64,000 nt of DNA. Origin: Vampirovibrio chlorellavorus (GTDB lineage: Bacteria > Cyanobacteriota > Vampirovibrionia > Vampirovibrionales > Vampirovibrionaceae). Positions 36,973-45,096 of the stretch are shown here, one piece after another. Below the pieces are notes generated by a model, which worked only from the letters and a program-made list of their open reading frames with translations, searched no databases and had not been told where the DNA came from. Every line of letters starts with the position of its first letter. Within the stretch, counting starts at the first letter, position 1. The DNA lies in NCBI GenBank assembly GCA_003149345.1, contig QFWI01000031.1:160325-224324 (forward strand), read 5' to 3'. The translations under genes and the position numbers were made by a program.

Positions 36973-37605
36973 ATGAGCGCCGACAAGCAGCCACCGGCTT
37001 TTGAGCCACCCAAACCGCCTCCTTCAGCCAATCTTGGCTCTGTTGAGGAGTTGGTGAACCCCACCTTTGCCCAACGGGGATACATCCAGGTTTACACCGG
37101 CGATGGCAAGGGAAAAACCACGGCCAGCCTGGGGTTAACCTTCCGTGCGCTGGGCCGAGGCTGGAATGTGTTACTGGTGTTATTCACCAAGGGGGGCGAT
37201 GACTACGGCGAACTTTACGCCGCCCGCCAGCTCAGCCCCCAAATCTCAAAGCAACTGACCATTGTGCAGGCCGGACTGGATCGCATCGTTTTTACCCACA
37301 ATATGAAGCCGGAAGACGCCATTGAAGTGGCCAACGGCTGGGAAATCGTCAAACGGGCCGCCTTCTCCGGCAAGTACCAGATGATTGTGATGGATGAGGC
37401 CAATATTGCCATTGACTTGGGCTTGATTCCGCTGGAGGAAATGAAAGACCTGCTTCGCAACAAACCGCCGGAACTGGAACTGGTTTTAACCGGACGGCGG
37501 GCCCACCCGGACATTATCGAATTGGCCCACCTAGTCTCGGAAATCCGGCCCATCAAGCACTATTGGGACATTGGGGTAAAGGCCCGCAAGGGGATTGAGT
37601 ATTAA
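36973..37605 (+). CDS. cobO: Cob(I)alamin adenosyltransferase (CobO/BtuR)
   Basis: This enzyme transfers the adenosyl group of ATP to corrinoids to make coenzyme B12 forms. The 210-residue protein (ATG 36973) shows the P-loop VYTGDGKGKTTASLGL, then the segments LLVLFTKGG, VMDEANIAI, LVLTGRRAHPDII and the C-terminal HYWDIGVKARKGIEY end typical of CobO. No other cobalamin genes are in the window, so it may act on salvaged B12. The ribosome-binding site is weak. Palindromic element B follows the gene. Confidence 0.92.
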   Translation: MSADKQPPAFEPPKPPPSANLGSVEELVNPTFAQRGYIQVYTGDGKGKTTASLGLTFRALGRGWNVLLVLFTKGGDDYGELYAARQLSPQISKQLTIVQAGLDRIVFTHNMKPEDAIEVANGWEIVKRAAFSGKYQMIVMDEANIAIDLGLIPLEEMKDLLRNKPPELELVLTGRRAHPDIIELAHLVSEIRPIKHYWDIGVKARKGIEY

Positions 37606-37649
37606 ATCCAAGCGAGCATCTCCATCCAAAATGCAAAATAACAAATATG

Positions 37650-37794
37650 GGTCAGGCTGCCTTGATCACCCGTTTGTAAGACTGCGTGCAGCTCAGACAA
37701 ACAGCGGAAGTCCTTTGGGCCAAGATGCCCCCGTTCTCGTTTTTAACTCGCTGTACTCAAACCATTACAAACGGGTGATCAAGGCCGCCTGACC
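37650..37794 (+). repeat. Palindromic dispersed element, copy B
   Basis: A 145-base element with arms GGTCAGGC(T/C)GCCTTGATCACCC and GTTTGTAA pairing with their complement at the other end. The left box is ACTGCGTGCAGCTCAGACAAA and the right box AACTCGCTGTACTCAAAC. The middle contains CCTTTGGGC and AAGATGCC, shared with copy C. It begins 45 bases after the cobO stop. Confidence 0.9.
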
Positions 37795-37955
37795 TAAACT
37801 AAAGCAGTCCCCGAAGTAGTCCAATCTATACCGCGTTCGTCATGATTCAAGCCATGATTCAAGGCGATTAATGCTGAACTCCACTCACCATCCGTCCAAT
37901 GCGGGGCAACCGGGAAAGGCGTATGCTACCCCTTACATGGCCTTGGAGAATCCCC

Positions 37956-38765
37956 ATGGCACTGTGGTTTCTCAGCCGGAGTCAACACCGCCAACACAGA
38001 AGGGTTAGATCAAGGCGGCCAAAATCGGGCTTCGCCCAATGGGCAAAGCAACATCCCGATTTGGGAAACAGCCTGCTTTCGGCCGCTCTGAGCCTGTGCC
38101 TGCTGGACGTATCCAGCAACCCGTCCGCGGCCCATACTCCTCTTCCAGAACAAACGGTCAATTCGTCGGTCAATTTGAGTTGCCCCAACCCCGCCTCAAA
38201 CGAAATCGCCAGTCTGGCCGCCCTCAGCGATCCGGTGGCCCTGATCCAGAGCGGCACGGCGCTGGGCAGCGGGATCGTGATCAGCGACACCGGAACCCTC
38301 ATCACCGCCGCCCATATCATTCAGGCCAACCAGCCCGTGACCATCTACCTCCCTGGACGGGAAGCCTTGCCCGCCCACTTGTTGATGCTTTATCCGCAAG
38401 CCGATGTGGCCGTCCTGCAATTACCCACTGGGAGTTATCCCTGTTTGCCGCTGGCCCAAAATCTACCCAGTAAACAAGAGCCCGTATGGGTCTTGGGTCT
38501 ACAAACCCAGGAAACCATCCAGGGATATATTTACGAAAACCGTATTGAGGAAGTACGGTGGCAACCCAACCGTGTCATCCTGCTCCGGCTGTCGCTGAAC
38601 TTGCCACAGGGACACAGTGGCGGCCCCATTCTCAACGCCCGGGGAGAAGTGATTGGCATCGTTAGCGCCAGACTGCGGCAAGCCACACGGGCCGCTCCGG
38701 GTAAGCGTTTTTCAACCTTGGGCAGCAGCTTACTGTTTCTAAAATCGTCTCCCTTGAAGAAATAG
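37956..38765 (+). CDS. Trypsin-like serine protease (secreted or membrane-anchored)
   Basis: This 269-residue protein has a basic N-terminal region and a weak hydrophobic segment (SLLSAALSLCLLD) that may target it for export. The protease domain follows with catalytic His in ITAAHIIQ, Asp in QADVAVLQLP and Ser in LPQGHSGGPILN, the S1/DegP-type triad. No PDZ domain is seen. GGAGA seven bases before ATG 37956 supports this start; ATG 37899 and 37923 are open in frame. Role unknown, perhaps quality control or extracellular digestion. Confidence 0.75.
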   Translation: MALWFLSRSQHRQHRRVRSRRPKSGFAQWAKQHPDLGNSLLSAALSLCLLDVSSNPSAAHTPLPEQTVNSSVNLSCPNPASNEIASLAALSDPVALIQSGTALGSGIVISDTGTLITAAHIIQANQPVTIYLPGREALPAHLLMLYPQADVAVLQLPTGSYPCLPLAQNLPSKQEPVWVLGLQTQETIQGYIYENRIEEVRWQPNRVILLRLSLNLPQGHSGGPILNARGEVIGIVSARLRQATRAAPGKRFSTLGSSLLFLKSSPLKK

Positions 38766-38842
38766 CCGTTGGCGTCTTCCCCCAGCGGGCCTCAGTCATC
38801 TGATGGCCTGAGTCGTCCAAGACATCTCCGATGTGCCGAACG

Positions 38843-39562
38843 TTAAACCAGCCCTTCCCGCAGGGCTTTCACCGCCACCTGGGTCCGATCATCCACCGAT
38901 AATTTTTGAATAATGCTGGCGACATGGGCTTTGGCCGTATGGGCGGACACTTGCAAAATCAGGGCGATTTCCTTGTTGCTTTTGCCATCCACAATGCACT
39001 TCAGCACTTCCAGCTCCCGCTCGGTCAGTTCCGCATTGTAACGTACCCGACCGTGAGGCTTTTTAATCCCACCCTCGCCAGCAGTCGCTTCGGCTGGAGA
39101 CTCACTGGCCATCCCTGCCCCCGCTGGCAAGGTTTGCATCACCGTGCGGGCAATGGCCGGATCCAGCCAGATAGCGCCGTCCAGCACCATTTGAATGACT
39201 TGATAGAGCCGATCCATTTTGATGTCTTTCATGCAATAGGCATCGGCCCCGGCGGCCATAGAGGCCAGCACTTCCTCGTGATTCTGAATGGAGGTCAGCA
39301 TCAGCACTTTAATATCCGGCAAGGCTTCCTTGATTTTAAGGGTGGCCGTAATGCCGTCCATGACCGGCATGCCAATGTCCATCAAAATCAAATCCGGCTT
39401 TTTAGCCAATGCCAGCTCCACGCCCTGTTGTCCATTTTCCGCTTCGCCCACAATTTCCAAACCGTCTTTCTCAGCCAAAGCCATGCTCAGGCCAAAGCGG
39501 GCCAGCTCATGATCCTCCACAATTAAAATCTGGGCAGTAGGGGTCAGGGGTGGGGTGTTCAT
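38843..39562 (-). CDS. NarL/LuxR-family response regulator
   Basis: The receiver domain (residues ~10-125) shows LIVEDHELARFG, the phospho-acceptor in LILMDIGMPVMDG (Asp in MDIG), a Thr in MLTSI and a Lys in CMKDI. A linker rich in Ala/Glu/Gly follows. The C-terminal helix-turn-helix reads LTERELEVLKCIVDGKSNKEIALILQVSAHTAKAHVASI. It is the last gene of the CBS-kinase-regulator operon, 12 bases after the kinase, and is presumably its partner. Confidence 0.9.
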   Translation of the reverse strand: MNTPPLTPTAQILIVEDHELARFGLSMALAEKDGLEIVGEAENGQQGVELALAKKPDLILMDIGMPVMDGITATLKIKEALPDIKVLMLTSIQNHEEVLASMAAGADAYCMKDIKMDRLYQVIQMVLDGAIWLDPAIARTVMQTLPAGAGMASESPAEATAGEGGIKKPHGRVRYNAELTERELEVLKCIVDGKSNKEIALILQVSAHTAKAHVASIIQKLSVDDRTQVAVKALREGLV

Positions 39563-39574
39563 ACAATCTCCAGA

Positions 39575-40849
39575 TCATTGTTCAAGGTTGGGGTGATGCA
39601 GGGGCAGGACAATACAAAATCGGGTGCCTTCGCCCACCGCGCTCTCAACGGCAATACTGCCCCCATGCAACTCTACAATCATTTTACAAATAGAAAGCCC
39701 CAAACCGGAACCAATTTTTTTCCTGGTTTGTTGAACCAGAAAGTACCGATCAAACAAGTGCGGCAATACTTCCGGCGGGATACCCGGGCCATTATCGGCC
39801 ACAACCAGCCGAATGGCAACCTCGCCATCCTGTTCAGCGGAAACCCGAACCCAGCCGCCCGCCTGCACATTTTCCAGAGCATTCCCAATCAGGTTCACCA
39901 ATACCCGCTGCAACTGATGCAAGTCCCCGGACAGGCAGGGAAGGGTAGGGGCCAACTCCACAGCGACCGCAATCCCCTTGCTGTGCGCCAGAGGCTGGAG
40001 CTTGTCCACACTGGCCCGCACCAGATCCGGCAGGGAAATCGGTTCTACCAGCAAACGCCCCCGCCCGGACTCGTATTGATAGGTTTCCAGCAGCTTGTTG
40101 ACCAAGGCAAGCAAATCCTCGTTGTTGCGAATCAGGTGTTGGGTGAGGGGGGCCAGTTTATCCGGCAATTTGTCCCGCTGGGCGTCCATCAGCTCCAGGA
40201 CTCGCCGTTCTGCCACCAAGGGCGTACGTAAATCGTGGGTCAGGGCGGACACAAAGGTTTCCCGCAGGCGTTCACTTTCCCGAAGCTGGGCGATAGTTTC
40301 CTCCAACTCCCGAGTACGCACCGCCACCCGTTTTTCCAGCTCCTCGTTCAGCAAGCGCAACTCACCCTCAATCCGCTTCAGGTAGGTAATATCCTTGCGG
40401 ATGGCGATAAATTGAACCGGCTTGCCGCTGGCCTCATCCATAAACGGCACAATGGTGGTATCCACCCAGTAATAGGTGCCATCCTGCGCACGGTTCTTGA
40501 CCTCTCCCTTCCACACCCGTCCCTTGCTGATGGTGTTCCACATGTCTCGAAAAAAAGAACGGGGATGGTACCCGGAATTGATGATGCGATGGGTCTGACC
40601 CAGTAACGCTTCTCGGCTGTATTTGGAGATTTTGCAAAAAGTATCGTTGACGTATGTAATACGCCCCTGGGCATCGGTAATGGCCACAATGGCCGCTTCA
40701 TCCAGGGCGAACTTGAAATCACTCAACTGCTTCAGCAACGATTGCGGAGAATCCGGCAAGGCCCCCACCAGTCCGCCCGCCTCCGCCCGATCGCCGGTAG
40801 AGGCGGGAACCGGTTGAGATTTTTCAGAAGAGGACTGGGGTTGCTTCAT
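39575..40849 (-). CDS. PAS-domain sensor histidine kinase
   Basis: The 424-residue cytoplasmic kinase has an N-terminal disordered stretch, a PAS/PAC domain (~50-165, with ITYVNDTFCKISKYSREALLG and GTYYWVDTTIVPF), and a coiled coil. The dimerisation domain has phospho-acceptor His in SALTHDLRTPLVAE. The ATPase domain has N, G1 and G2 boxes (NLIGNALEN, DNGPGIPPEV, GSGLGLSICK). This H-box form is common in cyanobacteria. No membrane segment is present, so it may sense internal redox or ligand state. Its start overlaps the CBS gene. Confidence 0.9.
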   Translation of the reverse strand: MKQPQSSSEKSQPVPASTGDRAEAGGLVGALPDSPQSLLKQLSDFKFALDEAAIVAITDAQGRITYVNDTFCKISKYSREALLGQTHRIINSGYHPRSFFRDMWNTISKGRVWKGEVKNRAQDGTYYWVDTTIVPFMDEASGKPVQFIAIRKDITYLKRIEGELRLLNEELEKRVAVRTRELEETIAQLRESERLRETFVSALTHDLRTPLVAERRVLELMDAQRDKLPDKLAPLTQHLIRNNEDLLALVNKLLETYQYESGRGRLLVEPISLPDLVRASVDKLQPLAHSKGIAVAVELAPTLPCLSGDLHQLQRVLVNLIGNALENVQAGGWVRVSAEQDGEVAIRLVVADNGPGIPPEVLPHLFDRYFLVQQTRKKIGSGLGLSICKMIVELHGGSIAVESAVGEGTRFCIVLPLHHPNLEQ

Positions 40850-41352
40850 GCGGAAACGCGGCTTTTACACGACTGGTGCGCATGACCGCCACAGGATTTG
40901 CTGGGCATTTCTTTCAGCACTTTTAATAAATCGAAAGAGGTCACAATGCCTTTGACCTGATTGGTATGCGCTTCCACAATGATAACCCGATGCACCCGAT
41001 GATGCAGCATTAACTCCGCCAGACGATGCACGCTGGTTTCCGGGAAAGCCCGCACCACATCACGGGTCATAAAATCGGACACAAACCCCTCGGTAATGGA
41101 CTCCAGATGAAACCCTTCCTCGGCCAGCATGCGATCCAGCAAGGCCTGCTCCACGGAGTCGGCCCCCCCCATATTCAACCCGCTGGCCAGAATATCGCTC
41201 ACACTGATGACCCCAACCAGGCTGCCTTCCCGATCCACGACCGGCGCCCCGCTGATTCTGTTGATCATCAATAATTGCTGCACCTCATCACAGGTCATAT
41301 CCGGGCGGGCGGTGATGACCTGAGTATTCATGATGGATTTGGCGCTGGTCAT
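40846..41352 (-). CDS. CBS-domain-pair protein
   Basis: The 168-residue protein contains two CBS motifs: MNTQVITARPDMTCDEVQQLL...GAPVVDREGSLVGVISVSDIL and MTRDVVRAFPETSVHRLAELM...RVIIVEAHTNQVKGIVTSFDLL. Such pairs bind adenosine nucleotides and report energy charge. The C-terminal tail contains CGGHAHQSC, possibly a metal or redox site. It overlaps the start of the kinase gene by four bases, so the three genes form an operon in which the CBS protein may supply an energy signal. The regulatory link is inferred. Confidence 0.85.
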   Translation of the reverse strand: MTSAKSIMNTQVITARPDMTCDEVQQLLMINRISGAPVVDREGSLVGVISVSDILASGLNMGGADSVEQALLDRMLAEEGFHLESITEGFVSDFMTRDVVRAFPETSVHRLAELMLHHRVHRVIIVEAHTNQVKGIVTSFDLLKVLKEMPSKSCGGHAHQSCKSRVSA

Positions 41353-41713
41353 GATGCAGTTCTCTCCTTACTCTTCTCGTTTAAAACGTCTCTTTTAAAA
41401 TGCTGAAGCTGAGCCATTTCCCCAGGTGAAAGTCATAAAAATGGCCAGCGTCCAAGGAATTAGCCCGAACACCGGCCAAAGAGAATTCCGTGTTTGAAAG
41501 ATCAGGGGTGAGTTTGAAATCCGTTAGATAGGGTTTATTGCGTGCCCCCTTCTTGAGGTCTGCACATTGTAAAAATCCCATATTGCCATCGGGATAAAAT
41601 CAGGCATGTGGCTATCGGTAAAATGGCTAATGCCACCGTTCGCAGAACGGGTAATTTGGCACCCGCCCAAAGTCGCTACACTGAAAGCACAAGCGTACCA
41701 AAGGAGGTGCATG
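41353..41713. other. Non-coding stretch between CBS operon and the GntR-like pair
   Basis: The 361-base gap is divergent. A promoter-like TTGGCA (41656-41661) and TACACT (41677-41682) with a 15-base spacer precede the plus-strand pair. A 66-codon minus-strand frame (41381-41581) has no ribosome-binding site and was not accepted. Confidence 0.4.
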
Positions 41714-42196
41714 ATGACCGTCGTTCGCAAAACAAAGCTCACTCCCCAAGCCCACACGGCAACCTGGCAAGCCGTGCTGCTGGATAAACGGCTCGACAGC
41801 GCCCAGCAAATCGCCGCGCACCTGAAACAACAACTGCTGACCCGGGGCGTGGGCACACCGCTAACGCTGGTGCTGCCTTGCCCCCTGACCTTGGCAGGCA
41901 TTTATGACCGAGGGGTCATGGAGGTGCTGGACGCCCTGTTTGAGCTTAAAAAACAGGGTTGTCAGTACCGGGTGTACGGGCTGGATGGCGACATCCAACT
42001 GTGGGCCACACAGGCGCCCAAAACGGAACAGCCTCCCACCAAACAGCCCCCCAAAAAACACCCCAAAGCCAAAACACCCCAACCCGCTGCTATCCGGCCA
42101 GAGCGGCCAGAGGCACCGGAGGCAATGACTCCTCGAATTACCGTTGCCAATGATGCGGGGCAGCCTCGGCAACAAACCCTGATTGTGGAGGGTTAG
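41714..42196 (+). CDS. Hypothetical protein with degenerate winged-helix-like domain and Pro-rich tail
   Basis: AAGGAGGT ideally placed before ATG 41714 marks a real gene (160 residues). Residues ~15-95 resemble the product of the next gene: GTPLTL...LP, then ME(V/M)-DAL-(E/F)L-(K/R)-QG, YR(V/L)-GLD and a closing (I/L)-W. The pattern resembles a GntR-type winged helix that has lost part of its DNA-contact sequence. A Pro/Lys-rich linker (KTEQPPTKQPPKKHPKAK) follows. Function unknown; possibly a regulator or its antagonist. Confidence 0.55.
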   Translation: MTVVRKTKLTPQAHTATWQAVLLDKRLDSAQQIAAHLKQQLLTRGVGTPLTLVLPCPLTLAGIYDRGVMEVLDALFELKKQGCQYRVYGLDGDIQLWATQAPKTEQPPTKQPPKKHPKAKTPQPAAIRPERPEAPEAMTPRITVANDAGQPRQQTLIVEG

Positions 42197-42200
42197 CGCC

Positions 42201-42506
42201 ATGGAATCAACCAGTCAACCGGTCAAAGTCCTCCCACTGGAGCAATTCCCGCCTTATCTGGCGCCGACTACCCACACCAACCGAAATAACCACCGGGCCC
42301 GGTTTTTATACAAACTCATTGCCCAACGCCTGTCTGCCCCTGGGACACCGTGTTTGCTGCCCTCCCTCAGCCAGTGGGCCTCTTTTTTCAGCTGCTCTCA
42401 TATGGAAATGCATGACGCCCTCCGATTTCTGCGCAATCAGGGACTGGATTACCGGCTTACCGGTCTGGATACCCCGCTGGAGGTATGGCGGCATGAGCAT
42501 TCATAA
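42201..42506 (+). CDS. Hypothetical protein, paralogue of the preceding gene product
   Basis: This 101-residue protein starts at ATG 42201, preceded by GGAGGG. Its C-terminal 60 residues (LLPSLSQWASFFSCSHMEMHDALRFL...RNQGLDYRLTGLDTPLEVW) line up with residues 45-95 of the upstream protein. They are closer to a GntR-type helix-turn-helix (LPS-X5-A-X6-S-X5-AL-X2-L). It may therefore bind DNA. The genes are four bases apart and surely co-transcribed; the UspA gene follows after 38 bases. Confidence 0.55.
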   Translation: MESTSQPVKVLPLEQFPPYLAPTTHTNRNNHRARFLYKLIAQRLSAPGTPCLLPSLSQWASFFSCSHMEMHDALRFLRNQGLDYRLTGLDTPLEVWRHEHS

Positions 42507-42544
42507 GATAAAGTAAGCACAAGAGTGAGAAGGAGATCCCCACC

Positions 42545-43000
42545 ATGAAAATTCTGTTGCCCATTGATGGTTCCGATTGTTCCACCCGCACCCTGTATTG
42601 GGCCGCCCAGACCTTCAGCAAGACCAGTACACAGTATTACCTGTTGTATGTGGTGCCCATTAATTACAACGAAATCAGCCTGGTGGAGTATGAAATCCCC
42701 GGGGTGCAGGAAGCCTTGAAAACAGCGCAGAATCTCCTAACTTCTCTGGGTTGCCAGGTGGAAAAGGCCTTTTTCCTGGAAGGCGACCCGGTCAGCCTGA
42801 TTTGCGAATACGCCGAGGATATTGAGGCCGATCAGGTGGTGCTGGGTTCACACGGACGCAGTGGGTTTACCAAATTACTGCTGGGTAGTGTCAGCATTGC
42901 GGTTATGGAAAAATGTCAGCGACCGGTGACCATCCACCGCAACTTTGAGCCCGTACCCGCCAAGATGCCCCATATGCTGAAATCGGGTACCATTTTATAA
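42545..43000 (+). CDS. Universal stress protein (UspA family)
   Basis: A single-domain Usp of 151 residues: MKILLPIDGSDCS at the start and the ATP-binding motif GSHGRSGFTKLLLGSVS near the end, both canonical. AAGGAGAT precedes the ATG. It lies between the GntR-like pair and the D-lactate dehydrogenase gene on the same strand, which suggests induction under fermentative or low-oxygen conditions. The condition is inferred. Confidence 0.88.
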   Translation: MKILLPIDGSDCSTRTLYWAAQTFSKTSTQYYLLYVVPINYNEISLVEYEIPGVQEALKTAQNLLTSLGCQVEKAFFLEGDPVSLICEYAEDIEADQVVLGSHGRSGFTKLLLGSVSIAVMEKCQRPVTIHRNFEPVPAKMPHMLKSGTIL

Positions 43001-43033
43001 ACGTATTTCAACAGTTCACAAGGAGCCCTCCCC

Positions 43034-44062
43034 ATGAAAATGGCCGTTTTCAGCGCCAAAGTCTACGATCGGGAATTTTTAACCGAAGCCAACCAGTCCG
43101 CCGAGCATGAGCTGACTTTTTTCGAACCGCATCTGGATACCTCCACCGTGCAACTGGCCGCAGGATTTGAGGCCGTTTGCGTCTTCACCAATGACACCCT
43201 GAACCGTGAAGTCCTGCAAGCCTTGAGCAAGCACGGCGTAAGGGTGGTGGCCCTGCGCTGCGCCGGGTATAACAACGTCGATCTGGAAGCGGCCCAGGAA
43301 TTCGGGCTGACCGTGGTTCGGGTTCCGGCCTACTCTCCCTATGCGGTGGCCGAACATGCCGTGGGCATGATTTTAACCCTGAACCGCAAGTTCCACAAAG
43401 CCTACAACCGGGTGCGAGAAGGCAACTTCAAGCTGGATTGCCTGCTGGGATTTGATCTGCATGGCAAAACCGTCGGCATTGTGGGCACCGGCAAAATCGG
43501 CACGGTGGCCGCCAACATCCTGAAAGGTTTTGGCTGTCGGGTGCTGGCCTACGATCCGGCCCCCAATATCCTGTTTGAGGAACACGGCATTCAGTGCGTC
43601 AGCCTGCCAGAAGTGCTCCGACAATCCGATATCATCAGCCTGCACTGCCCCCTCACCCCCCAGACCTATCACCTGATCAACGATGAAACCTTGTCCCAGA
43701 TGAAAGACGGGGTCATGATCATCAACACCAGCCGGGGCGGCATTATCGACACCAAGGCCATCATCCGGGGATTGAAAGCAGGCAAGGTGGGCTATCTGGG
43801 GCTAGATGTGTACGAGGAAGAAGCGGACATTTTCTTCGAGGATCTCTCGGACAAGTGCATGGAAGACGATGTGTTCGCCCGCCTGATGACCTTCCCCAAC
43901 GTACTGATTACCGGACACCAGGCCTTTTTCACCCAGGAGGCCATGGCCAACATCGCCCAAACCACCCTCAGCAACATCAGCCAGCTGGCTCGCGGAGAGG
44001 CATGTCCCAATCAGGTGTTACCCGTACCCGGGGAAGTAAAGGTGCCAGCGGCCCGTCCCTAA
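43034..44062 (+). CDS. ldhA: D-lactate dehydrogenase (fermentative, LdhA-type)
   Basis: This 342-residue NAD-dependent enzyme reduces pyruvate to D-lactate. It shows LRCAGYNNVDL, the cofactor motif VGIVGTGKIGTVAA, the catalytic Arg/Glu region NTSRGGIIDTKAII and GLDVYEEEADIFFED, and the catalytic His in ITGHQAFFT. The sequence follows E. coli LdhA closely in pattern, so lactate rather than glycerate is the likely substrate. AAGGAG precedes the ATG. A strong terminator follows. Confidence 0.92.
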   Translation: MKMAVFSAKVYDREFLTEANQSAEHELTFFEPHLDTSTVQLAAGFEAVCVFTNDTLNREVLQALSKHGVRVVALRCAGYNNVDLEAAQEFGLTVVRVPAYSPYAVAEHAVGMILTLNRKFHKAYNRVREGNFKLDCLLGFDLHGKTVGIVGTGKIGTVAANILKGFGCRVLAYDPAPNILFEEHGIQCVSLPEVLRQSDIISLHCPLTPQTYHLINDETLSQMKDGVMIINTSRGGIIDTKAIIRGLKAGKVGYLGLDVYEEEADIFFEDLSDKCMEDDVFARLMTFPNVLITGHQAFFTQEAMANIAQTTLSNISQLARGEACPNQVLPVPGEVKVPAARP

Positions 44063-44103
44063 AAAAACTGGTCAAAAACACCTAAAAATCGCCTCTAAAA
44101 CTC

Positions 44104-44145
44104 AAATGCCCGGACTTCCCCTGCCTGTCCGGGCATTTAATTTTT
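44104..44145 (+). terminator. Intrinsic terminator after ldhA
   Basis: AAATGCCCGGAC (44104-44115) pairs perfectly with GTCCGGGCATTT (44127-44138), followed by AATTTTT. It is a strong terminator for the Usp-ldhA unit. Confidence 0.9.
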
Positions 44146-44315
44146 AAAAGTTCGGCTAACGTTTCGGGGACTGCCTTGGGTGTACCGGGTTAACGCTGTG
44201 GCTGATAGCCAAATGGCCCAGATCAGCCTTCGCTAAATGGCTCATGATTTGACAGGCAAGAAGGATTAAACTGAGGGCAGATAGCAACACCAGAGCGTTA
44301 CAAAGGAGATTCGCC

Positions 44316-44921
44316 ATGCCTCTCTTTTACCTTCCCCCTCTTAAAAATCAGCCGTACCTCCCCCTCAAACCGGAATGGCTGATCTTGCTGTTGGGCTTAC
44401 TGGTACTCTTGATCACAACCTGGATGGTACAGCGGTTTGCCCCCCATCATCGACCCGCGATCTTGCCGGATTGGGCCGTGGCCAAAGCGGAAACAGTGGT
44501 TGCGGAGCCCGTAATTAAAGACCAACCCGACGATCTGGGAGTGGCCACGCACGCCCCGGCGGGGATCCGTCTGGCCTTGACCACAACGGTACAGGCGCCC
44601 AAATTGACGGCCACCGCCACCACAAGCTCATTGGAAGCAGCCCTTACCCGTATGTTACAAGGTAATCATGGTATAAACGCCACAACCGGCAGTGAGATTC
44701 CCAAGGGTACTCAACTGCTGGGCCTGTCGACTGAAGGCAACACGGTCACCGTCAATTTATCGAAAAACTTTAATACCGGTGGCGGCTCGACCAGCATGAT
44801 TGGCCGGGTGGCGGAACTCCAAAAGGTCATCCACACAATCAATCCCAATTACCGGCTGAAAATCGCCATTGAGGGCAAGCCTATCCCCTATGTGGGCGGC
44901 GAGGGCCTGGAGCTGGAATAG
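44316..44921 (+). CDS. Membrane-anchored GerMN-domain protein
   Basis: This 201-residue protein has an N-terminal membrane anchor (LILLLGLLVLLITTWMV) and an outer GerMN domain from about residue 105: LEAALTRMLQG, GTQLLGLSTEGNTVTVNLSKNF and IHTINPNYRLKIAIEGKPI. GerMN domains occur in spore germination proteins of Firmicutes and in envelope proteins of many other bacteria, including cyanobacteria, where the role is unknown. The AAAGGAG site fixes the start. Confidence 0.78.
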   Translation: MPLFYLPPLKNQPYLPLKPEWLILLLGLLVLLITTWMVQRFAPHHRPAILPDWAVAKAETVVAEPVIKDQPDDLGVATHAPAGIRLALTTTVQAPKLTATATTSSLEAALTRMLQGNHGINATTGSEIPKGTQLLGLSTEGNTVTVNLSKNFNTGGGSTSMIGRVAELQKVIHTINPNYRLKIAIEGKPIPYVGGEGLELE

Positions 44922-44937
44922 GCACGCTCATTGAATC

Positions 44938-45083
44938 AGGCGGGTATCCCTTTGCTACAAGTTTCTAAAACTGCGTGCCGCTCAGACAAAGCATGGAATT
45001 CCTTTGGGCAAAGATGCCAGAGTAATTTTTTTAACTCGCTGCACTCAAACAATCAGAAACCTGTAGCAAAGGGATACCCGCCT
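44938..45083 (+). repeat. Palindromic dispersed element, copy C
   Basis: A 146-base element between two convergent genes. The arms AGGCGGGTATCCCTTTGCTAC and GTTTCT pair with the opposite end. The left box is ACTGCGTGCCGCTCAGACAAA and the right box AACTCGCTGCACTCAAAC, with CCTTTGGGCAAAGATGCC in the middle as in copy B. It begins 17 bases after one stop codon and ends 14 bases before the other, so it fills the gap completely. Confidence 0.9.
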
Positions 45084-45096
45084 TCAACCCATAGCG

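Noticed and set aside
41381..41581. 66-codon minus-strand frame upstream of the CBS gene
   Set aside because: It has no ribosome-binding site or family resemblance and overlaps the expected promoter of the CBS-kinase operon.
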